NCBI GenBank assembly: GCA_937898415.1
Contig: CALDLA010000091.1
Span: 1-19,052 of the forward strand
Source of the DNA: an uncultured Prevotellaceae bacterium
GTDB lineage: Bacteria; Bacteroidota; Bacteroidia; Bacteroidales; Bacteroidaceae
Direction: 5' to 3'
Length of the DNA: 19,052 nucleotides
The notes under the pieces were generated by a model. It ran no database searches. It was not told the DNA's origin and saw nothing but the letters and a program-made list of their open reading frames with translations. Of the stretch, positions 14,717 through 19,052 are shown piece by piece (within the stretch, counting starts at the first letter, position 1; each line of letters begins with the position of its first letter). The translations under genes were made by a program, and so were the position numbers.

Positions 14717-15301
14717 ATGGGAAAGTATTCATTGATGGAGCTACCGTATGCGCCCGAGGCCTTGGAGCCGGTAATCAGTAGACAGACGCTGGAGTTTCAT
14801 CACGGGAAACATTTGGCGGCATACGTGAACAACCTCAACGGACTGCTGGAAGGCAGCGGCTTCGAGGAAGCAACGCTCGAGGACACAGTCTGTAAGGCCG
14901 TGGGAGGCGTCTTGAACAATGCAGGACAGATCTTGAACCATGAGTTGTATTTTGGGCAGTTTACTGCACCAAAGGCAGACAATCAGCCGGTCGGCGTTCT
15001 TGCAGAGGCTATCGTGCGCGACTTCGGTTCATTCGACGCCTTTAAGGAGGCCTTCCAGAAGGCTGGCGCAACGCTCTTCGGCAGCGGCTGGGTGTGGTTG
15101 TCGGCAGACAAGGACGGCAAGCTCGTCATCACGCAGGAGCCGAATGCCGCCAATCCCGTCCAGAAGGGTTTGAAGCCCCTGCTCACTTTCGACGTTTGGG
15201 AGCACGCCTATTATCTCGACTATCAGAACCGCCGCCCCGACCACCTCGCTGCCCTCTGGCAGATTATCAATTGGAACGTCATAGAGCTGCGATACCAATA
15301 G
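14717..15301 (+). CDS. sodB: Superoxide dismutase, Fe/Mn family
   Basis: 194 residues, full length. It converts superoxide to oxygen and hydrogen peroxide in the cytoplasm. Metal ligands are His28 (EFHHGKH), His75 (NHELYF), Asp159 and His163 (FDVWEHAYYLDYQNRRPDHL). Gln71 in NNAGQILNH sits where iron-type enzymes keep their active-site glutamine. The sequence resembles the Bacteroides fragilis enzyme, which as I recall works with iron or manganese, so metal choice cannot be read from the sequence. A peroxide or oxygen response is expected but no operator was recognised. The MGMT-family gene follows after 23 bases. Confidence 0.95.
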   Translation: MGKYSLMELPYAPEALEPVISRQTLEFHHGKHLAAYVNNLNGLLEGSGFEEATLEDTVCKAVGGVLNNAGQILNHELYFGQFTAPKADNQPVGVLAEAIVRDFGSFDAFKEAFQKAGATLFGSGWVWLSADKDGKLVITQEPNAANPVQKGLKPLLTFDVWEHAYYLDYQNRRPDHLAALWQIINWNVIELRYQ

Positions 15302-15324
15302 TCGTGAAGGACTATCCTGACGCG

Positions 15325-15642
15325 ATGACGCCAGAACAGGCGCGGACGTTTCGTGACGATGTGCTGAACATCGTCAGCCAGATTCCCTACGGCCGAGTGA
15401 CCACCTATGGGCATATCGCTGCATGGGCAGGTTGGCCGAGCCATTCGCGGATGGTGGGTCGTACGCTGAGATATACGCCGGGGGCAGAGTTGCTGCCCTG
15501 TCACCGCGTCGTCAACAAAGAAGGGCGCACCGCCCCAGGCTGGAGTCGTCAGCGCCCTTTGCTTGAAGAAGAGGGCGTCAGATTCAGGGAAAACGGACAT
15601 GTCGATATGAGCCGTTGCCTGTGGGAACCTTGTATAGAATAA
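15325..15642 (+). CDS. MGMT-family protein (alkylguanine methyltransferase / alkyltransferase-like)
   Basis: 105 residues from the ATG at 15325 (a GTG at 15304 is an alternative). It is only the DNA-binding and active-site domain of the Ogt/MGMT family, without the N-terminal ribonuclease-like domain. The segment GRVTTYGHIAAWAG is the recognition helix region, with the arginine-finger context SRMVGRTLR. LLPCHRVV keeps the methyl-acceptor cysteine, which alkyltransferase-like (ATL) proteins replace. The C-terminal APGWSRQRPLLEEEGV pattern, however, is like ATL proteins. It either repairs O6-alkylguanine directly or flags it for excision repair. It follows sodB closely, which would group two damage-defence genes in one transcript. 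Confidence 0.85.
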   Translation: MTPEQARTFRDDVLNIVSQIPYGRVTTYGHIAAWAGWPSHSRMVGRTLRYTPGAELLPCHRVVNKEGRTAPGWSRQRPLLEEEGVRFRENGHVDMSRCLWEPCIE

Positions 15643-15677
15643 AAACACTGTCTTATGTGTAAAAAATGCATAAAAGA

Positions 15678-15709
15678 TTTGGCAGATGTTCATCAATTGA
15701 TTAACTTTG
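15678..15709 (+). promoter_or_regulatory. Promoter and possible operator of higB-higA
   Basis: TTTG (15678-15681), 20-base spacer, TAACTTTG (15702-15709), a full consensus promoter 19 bases before the toxin ATG. The perfect palindrome TCAATTGA (15693-15700) lies inside the spacer directly before the -7 box, a natural place for antitoxin repression. Confidence 0.78.
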
Positions 15710-15728
15710 CATCGCAAATACCCTAAAG

Positions 15729-16076
15729 ATGGAGAAACTTCGCACGATAAAACTTTTCAAGAACTACTACAAGGAGTTCTATGTGGCGCAGACACAAACA
15801 GTTCGCGATAAAATCAACTTCGTGCTGAAGCTGGTGGAAACACAGCGAATCATTCCCAAGAAGTTCTTCAGAATCATTGAAGGCTCTGATGGAATCTATG
15901 AAATAAAGGTGGAAATCGAAAGTAATGTCTATCGCATCTTTTGCTGTATGGATGGTGGAGCTGTGGTAGTGTTGTTCCATGGATTCCAAAAGAAGACACA
16001 AAAGACACCGCAGAAGGAAATAAAACGGGCAGAAGCTATCAAGAAAGAATATTTTAAGAGCAAGGAGACAGAATAA
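15729..16076 (+). CDS. higB: HigB/RelE-type toxin (phage Gp49-like, PF05973)
   Basis: 115 residues. The Gp49/HigB pattern is clear: KLFKNYYKEF at the N-terminus, DKINFVLKLVETQRIIPKKFFRIIEG, the beta strands IYEIKVEIESNVYRIFCCMDGG, then VVLFHGFQKKTQKTPQKEI. Proteins of this family are ribosome-dependent mRNA endonucleases; the basic residues and the F.KKT..TP segment are the expected RNA contacts. The gene precedes its antitoxin, the reverse of most type II pairs and typical of hig modules. Its TAA shares one base with the antitoxin ATG, so translation is coupled. Complete and apparently intact. Confidence 0.9.
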   Translation: MEKLRTIKLFKNYYKEFYVAQTQTVRDKINFVLKLVETQRIIPKKFFRIIEGSDGIYEIKVEIESNVYRIFCCMDGGAVVVLFHGFQKKTQKTPQKEIKRAEAIKKEYFKSKETE

Positions 16077-16387
16077 TGGACGCAAAGAAGAAAGAAGCAA
16101 TTATGGAGTGTACGAGTTTCGACGACCTGCTTAACGCTGAGTACGGGGAGCGAGGAACGGAGGCTCGGGAGAATTTTGAGGTCGAAGCTGAGGCATTCTG
16201 CTTGGCAGAGTGCCTGAGGGAACAGCGCCGTTTGGCTGGTTTGACACAGGAGCAGTTGGCAGCTAAGATTGGTACTAAGAAAAGCTATATATCAAAGATT
16301 GAGAACGGACATGCTGATGTGCAGCTATCTACCCTCTTCCGTATCTTTTCTGGATTGGGGAAGCGCATCTCGCTCACCGTGCTGTAA
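16076..16387 (+). CDS. higA: HigA-type antitoxin, XRE helix-turn-helix
   Basis: 103 residues. The C-terminal part is a Cro/C1-type helix-turn-helix: LREQRRLAGLTQEQLAAKIG, then TKKSYISKIENGHADVQLSTLFRI, ending GKRISLTVL. The N-terminal 40 residues are acidic and likely contact the toxin. It should neutralise HigB and repress their common promoter, possibly through the palindrome at 15693-15700. It overlaps the toxin stop by one base. No T-rich terminator follows. Confidence 0.9.
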   Translation: MDAKKKEAIMECTSFDDLLNAEYGERGTEARENFEVEAEAFCLAECLREQRRLAGLTQEQLAAKIGTKKSYISKIENGHADVQLSTLFRIFSGLGKRISLTVL

Positions 16388-16639
16388 TCTTATACAATAT
16401 AGCTGCCCATTAAGAAAGGTATAACATTGACGTAGTTTTATCATCCATCGACGTCGTTTTAACTTTTGCGCGGACTTTAGCATCCTTTAGGTAGGCACCT
16501 GCTGTCCTTTTGGAAGCAGAGAGGGAACAGAATCTGTCCTTCTGATTGCTGTTCCAGAAGCGCAAGCTCACACTAACCATACTATTCTTCTGATTTCTTC
16601 AACCAACAAAGCCCCCAATAACCTTTTTCTTCAAAAATA
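16388..16639. other. Gene-free stretch after higA with repeats and a hairpin
   Basis: No convincing reading frame. It holds a direct repeat GACGT(A/C)GTTTTA at 16429-16440 and 16450-16461, spaced 21 bases apart, and an inverted repeat GGAACAG (16524-16530) / CTGTTCC (16549-16555) with an 18-base loop, flanked by further partly paired bases from 16512. No T run follows the hairpin. Its role is unknown. Confidence 0.6.
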
Positions 16640-16671
16640 TTTGGAACTTTCCAAATTATTTCTTATCTTTG
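16640..16671 (+). promoter_or_regulatory. Promoter of the structured RNA, with dyad over the -33 box
   Basis: TTTG (16640-16643), 20-base spacer, TATCTTTG (16664-16671), an exact match to the Bacteroidetes consensus. A perfect inverted repeat ATTTGGAA (16639-16646) - CT - TTCCAAAT (16649-16656) covers the -33 box and would be a good repressor site. Confidence 0.82.
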
Positions 16672-16688
16672 CCCCTGTTCTCTGAACT

Positions 16689-16724
16689 ATGTCGATGCCC
16701 ACATGGGTGGAAGCAGTGGGATGA
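16689..16724 (+). other. Possible leader peptide ORF, 11 codons
   Basis: ATG at 16689 to TGA at 16722-16724 reads MSMPTWVEAVG. It lies about 13 bases into the predicted transcript and spans both arms of the first stem (CCCAC and GTGGG), so a ribosome here would change RNA folding. Short frames arise by chance, so support is weak. Confidence 0.2.
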
Positions 16725-16960
16725 GGACCTATATATAGGAAAGGCGTACTTGACGCTTTGTGCTTGACATCCTGGAATCTGGCAGTTCCAAACTAACAGT
16801 CAAGAACATCGCAGCAAAGACGCTCATGGGTATGTAATATCCGACAAACGAATTGCAGACAGCTGTTATTGGCTTCTTTGCATTTCACGTCGTTTATATA
16901 CATATCGGCGTGGGCTTCGGCGTTGCTCGTTCAACTGTTAGGGCGATGCCAGAGCCTCAG

Positions 16961-17000
16961 GATGTGGGACGAGTAACAGGTAGATTCCCACGTCTTTTTT
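16961..17000 (+). terminator. Intrinsic terminator of the structured RNA
   Basis: GATGTGGGA (16961-16969) pairs with TCCCACGTC (16986-16994) over nine positions with one G-U, loop of 16 bases, then six T (16995-17000). The long loop contains ACGAG and TAACAG, complementary to parts of the preceding hairpin loop region. Confidence 0.82.
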
Positions 17001-17064
17001 GTGTATTAGCAACATTTTAATCGGGAACGTTGGTCTGGGAGTCGCTGACATAAAAGACAGAAGT

Positions 17065-17355
17065 ATGGTTCAAGACAATGATATCTGGAAACAACATCTA
17101 AGTAAATTGATCAGGGATGTTGCTGAATACAACAAATATGATAGTGGATATTCATATGCGCAAAAGCAAAAGTTTAGTGAGCAACGAGCAAGATTGACAA
17201 GCAACATAAAGCATGACATATTGGATTATCCACCATTTGAAGAAATTGCACATAAAGTTTGTAATAGTCACTTCTGTTTTGATGAGTGCTATGATTGCAT
17301 GGATGGTGATATGGAGCGTACCATCAAAGAAATTCTGCAAAAAGGAATAGAATAA
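17065..17355 (+). CDS. Hypothetical 96-residue protein with four clustered cysteines
   Basis: 96 residues from the ATG at 17065; the frame reaches 16999 but that start lies in the terminator T run. There is no signal peptide, so it is probably cytoplasmic. The N-terminal half is charged and helical (IWKQHLSKLIRDVAEYNKY). Near the C-terminus four cysteines, C66, C71, C75 and C78 (CX4CX3CX2C), sit in an acidic, aromatic context, HFCFDECYDCMDGD, which could bind zinc or an iron-sulfur centre. I do not recognise the family. It lies between the structured RNA and two secreted-protein genes and is 25 bases upstream of the next one. Confidence 0.7.
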   Translation: MVQDNDIWKQHLSKLIRDVAEYNKYDSGYSYAQKQKFSEQRARLTSNIKHDILDYPPFEEIAHKVCNSHFCFDECYDCMDGDMERTIKEILQKGIE

Positions 17356-17380
17356 GAACATAGTTATAAAAACATTGCTT

Positions 17381-18586
17381 ATGAAACACAAAAGATTATT
17401 ATTATCAAGTTTCCTAATGCTACTATTAGGAGTTATTCCCATCAAGGCGCAGGACTATCAGAAATGTGTCTTGATAGAGACAGTGCAGGGCGAGAAATTG
17501 GAATACTATATTTCATCTAACCCTCGACTAACTCAAGACAATGACAAAGTGACGCTTTCGTCAGATGTAGCGACATTGGAATTCAGTACTACTAACATCA
17601 AGAAAGTGTATCTGTCAGAAGGAAATTATAAAGTGGTCTATATGCTTGATGGAAATGTATATAAAACTTATTACCATCATGCAGGAGTGAACATCGTTTC
17701 AGAACCAACACCCAAGAAAGAAGGCTATATCTTCTCTGGATGGGGAAACGAGCCTACTATCATGCCTGCTAATGATGTTACCGTGACAGGCAACTTCACC
17801 CTAGAGTCGTATAAGTTAATCTATATGGTAGATAATGATGTCTACAAAGCTATCGATGTTGCATATGGAACTTCTATTACGCCAATAGATTCTCCGACAA
17901 AGGAGGGTTGCACTTTTTCTGGATGGAGCGAGATTCCAAGTACAATGCCTGCTCATGATGTTATTGTGACAGGGGCTTTCACCATCGGCCAATATAAACT
18001 GACCTATGTGATAGACGGTGAGACCTACAAGGTGTATAGTCTCAATTATAACACGTCCATTATACCAGAGACTGAGCCTATAAAGGAAGGCTACACATTC
18101 TCTGGATGGAGCGAGATTCCTAGTACAATGCCAGCAAATGACGTAACAGTAACAGGTTCCTTTTCAATTAACAAATACTCCATCATCTATATAATAGATA
18201 ACTCCGTTTTCAAAAATGACAAATTAGAATATGGTGCTAAGGTAACACCTCCATCAGCACCTGTTCGTGATGGGTATAACTTTGCCTGGAGTAACCATCC
18301 TGAAACAATGCCAGCAGTAGATGTTATCGTTATTGGAACATATTCTCCTATTACGGGGATTCACAATGTTTCATCCAGCCAAGATACAAATAATGCTGGT
18401 GACTATATTCATTTGTCAGGACTTCAGCCTAATGAAACGGTGTCTGTCTGTAATCTTTCTGGTAAGATTATTCGAAGCCACCAAACCAATTCAGATGGAG
18501 AATTAACCATCTCATTCTCAACACTTGCCAAAGGTGTATATATCATCAAATCAAATCGTCAAACATTTAAAGTCACAAAAAAATGA
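17381..18586 (+). CDS. Secreted Listeria-Bacteroides repeat protein with C-terminal sorting domain
   Basis: 401 residues from the ATG at 17381. The signal peptide is MKHKRLLLSSFLMLLLGVIPIKAQ, a typical Bacteroidetes type I signal ending AQ. An N-terminal beta domain (about 25-80) has the pattern ...ETVQGEKLEYY...LEFSTTNIKKV seen on related surface proteins. Four InlB B / Listeria-Bacteroides repeats follow at about 83-139, 144-201, 205-262 and 266-321, each YK..Y..D...YK......G......P.KEGY.FSGW...P..MPA.DV.V.G.F. The last 70 residues (VCNLSGKIIRSHQ...LAKGVYIIKSNRQTFKVTKK) match the type A sorting domain of type IX secretion, predicting surface attachment. Ligand unknown. Its TGA overlaps the next ATG. 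Confidence 0.92.
   Translation: MKHKRLLLSSFLMLLLGVIPIKAQDYQKCVLIETVQGEKLEYYISSNPRLTQDNDKVTLSSDVATLEFSTTNIKKVYLSEGNYKVVYMLDGNVYKTYYHHAGVNIVSEPTPKKEGYIFSGWGNEPTIMPANDVTVTGNFTLESYKLIYMVDNDVYKAIDVAYGTSITPIDSPTKEGCTFSGWSEIPSTMPAHDVIVTGAFTIGQYKLTYVIDGETYKVYSLNYNTSIIPETEPIKEGYTFSGWSEIPSTMPANDVTVTGSFSINKYSIIYIIDNSVFKNDKLEYGAKVTPPSAPVRDGYNFAWSNHPETMPAVDVIVIGTYSPITGIHNVSSSQDTNNAGDYIHLSGLQPNETVSVCNLSGKIIRSHQTNSDGELTISFSTLAKGVYIIKSNRQTFKVTKK
17918..18132. repeat. Near-identical 32-base direct repeat in the LBR gene
   Basis: 17918-17949 and 18101-18132 agree at 31 of 32 bases and encode SGWSEIPSTMP in the second and third repeats. They lie exactly 183 bases (61 codons) apart, so recombination between them would add or remove one repeat unit in frame. 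Confidence 0.8.
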
Positions 18587-19002
18587 AACAGATTATATTA
18601 TCCGTTATCGTTGCGCTTTCTGCAACAATGCTTTCTGCCCAAACAGTCAATGTACATTTCAAGAATGGGCAAACAATACAGTTCAATTCCTCTAATGTCG
18701 ATTATGTGGATTTCTCTGTAAAGGCTCCAGATCCAACGGTTACTTCTGGAACGGCAGTGGACTTAGGACTTTCCGTTTATTGGGCTTCGTGTAATCTTGG
18801 AGCGGAAAAGCCAGAAGAGTATGGTGACTACTATGCTTGGGGGGAAACAAAACCAAAGTCAAAATACAACAAATCGACATACTCTTATTATGACAGCAGT
18901 TTAGACCAATTCATAGATATTGGTAAAGATATTAGTGGTACTGAATATGATGCCGCAACAGTAAATCTTGGTAGTGATTGGCGAATGCCAACTTATACCT
19001 AA
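18583..19002 (+). CDS. Secreted protein with Fibrobacter-type paralogous domain, prematurely ended
   Basis: ATG at 18583 overlaps the previous TGA as ATGA, so it is translationally coupled to the LBR gene. The signal peptide MKQIILSVIVALSATMLSAQ is followed by the same short beta region as its neighbour (VHFKNGQTIQFNSSNVDYVDF), then the Fib_succ_major-type domain: VDLGLSVYWASCNLGAEKPEEYGDYYAWGET and, after a gap, VNLGSDWRMPT. Family members continue for at least 60 more residues after DWRMPT, but here a TAA comes three codons later (19000-19002). In another frame the next bases still look like the expected IR.LI continuation (around 19004-19020). This is either a frameshift in the gene or poor sequence at the contig edge; the true gene runs past the window. 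Confidence 0.75.
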   Translation: MKQIILSVIVALSATMLSAQTVNVHFKNGQTIQFNSSNVDYVDFSVKAPDPTVTSGTAVDLGLSVYWASCNLGAEKPEEYGDYYAWGETKPKSKYNKSTYSYYDSSLDQFIDIGKDISGTEYDAATVNLGSDWRMPTYT

Positions 19003-19052
19003 AATCCGCAACTAATAGTTTTGGATGCTAAATTTTCCAATCAGCCCCTCCA

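Larger units (their letters stand above)
16676..17000 (+). ncRNA. Candidate structured RNA or long attenuator leader, about 320 nt
   Basis: Bounded by a consensus promoter and an intrinsic terminator, with no credible protein gene. Stems seen: CCCAC/GTGGG (16698-16702, 16716-16720); palindrome CCTATATATAGG (16728-16739); a nested arm GCGT/ACGC (16744-16747, 16820-16823), CTTTGTGC/GCAgCAAAG (16756-16763, 16811-16819), TTGAC/GTCAA (16764-16768, 16799-16803) and TGGAA/TTCCA (16773-16777, 16786-16790); TATGTA/TACATA (16831-16836, 16899-16904) enclosing AAACGA/TCGTTT (16846-16851, 16890-16895); GGCT/AGCC and GGCGTTGC/GCGATGCC (16913-16926, 16943-16956, with G-U pairs); then the terminator. I do not recognise it as tmRNA, RNase P RNA, 6S RNA or a named riboswitch. 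It may be a free RNA or the leader of the operon beginning at 17065, for which no other promoter was found. Confidence 0.65.

Noticed and set aside
15094..15324. Long N-terminal extension of the MGMT-family frame
   Set aside because: It overlaps sodB in another frame and reads as an arginine-rich shadow; the ATG at 15325 fits the family.
16632..16639. Minus-strand -7 box TATTTTTG
   Set aside because: No -33 at suitable spacing, A/T-rich context, and it overlaps a better + strand promoter.
16760..16837. Short frame starting GTG (VLDILESGSSKL...) inside the RNA region
   Set aside because: It reads somewhat protein-like, but it is only 25 codons, has no normal start context, and both arms of several perfect stems lie in it; kept as an alternative that the region is a decayed gene.
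16676..17000. tmRNA, RNase P RNA or 6S RNA
   Set aside because: No alanine acceptor-like ends or tag frame, no conserved RNase P core blocks, and no single long rod with a central bubble as in 6S RNA.
16888..17019. Frame reading GVGFGVARSTV...MPEPQDVGRVTG through the terminator
   Set aside because: No start codon with context, and it runs through a clear intrinsic terminator; similar translations elsewhere would more likely be spurious calls over a repeated RNA element.
17152..17445. 97-codon minus-strand frame
   Set aside because: It covers the 96-residue gene and the start of the LBR gene in antisense, with no recognisable domain.
1..19052. CRISPR array, insertion sequence, tRNA or rRNA
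   Set aside because: No regularly spaced repeats with unique spacers, no transposase or terminal repeats with a coding gene, and no cloverleaf or rRNA-like segment was recognised by eye.

Overview
The window looks like chromosomal DNA from a Prevotella-like member of the Bacteroidales. The evidence is the gene families (BspA-type leucine-rich repeat protein, DUF4254, DUF3332, DUF4923, type IX-style C-terminal tails, Bacteroides-type Fe superoxide dismutase), the lack of Shine-Dalgarno sites, and repeated promoters of the Bacteroidetes sigma form (TTTG, about 20 bases, TAnnTTTG). No rRNA, tRNA, insertion sequence or CRISPR array was seen. Both ends cut into surface-protein genes, so this may be a whole contig.

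Layout. 1-1740: 3' part of a BspA-like surface protein, a 52-residue acidic peptide gene and a good terminator. 1768-3162: LUD-domain protein (-), TrmH/SpoU RNA methyltransferase (+), rubredoxin (-). 3159-4828: a tightly coupled minus-strand operon, DUF4254 - GT9 heptosyltransferase - rubredoxin. 5005-7743: the fatty acid cluster acpP - fabF - rnc, with an operator-like dyad upstream of acpP and a 100-base palindromic element between acpP and fabF. 7755-9565: CobD-like enzyme and BtuD-like ABC ATPase (-), suggesting cobalamin supply. 9558-12755: a large nuclease-helicase fusion (-) carrying three low-complexity inserts. 12854-15642: guanine deaminase, two small lipoproteins (DUF3332, DUF4923), superoxide dismutase and an MGMT-family protein. 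15729-16387: a HigB-HigA toxin-antitoxin pair.

16388-17064 is gene-free but not empty. A consensus promoter at 16640-16671 with an 8-base dyad over its -33 box is followed by about 320 bases of nested stems and an intrinsic terminator at 16961-17000. It is either a free-standing structured RNA or a long attenuator leader for the genes that follow: a 96-residue four-cysteine protein, a secreted Listeria-Bacteroides-repeat protein and a Fibrobacter-paralogous-domain protein cut at the window end. No other promoter was seen for those three genes. This RNA is the best candidate here for an undescribed system.
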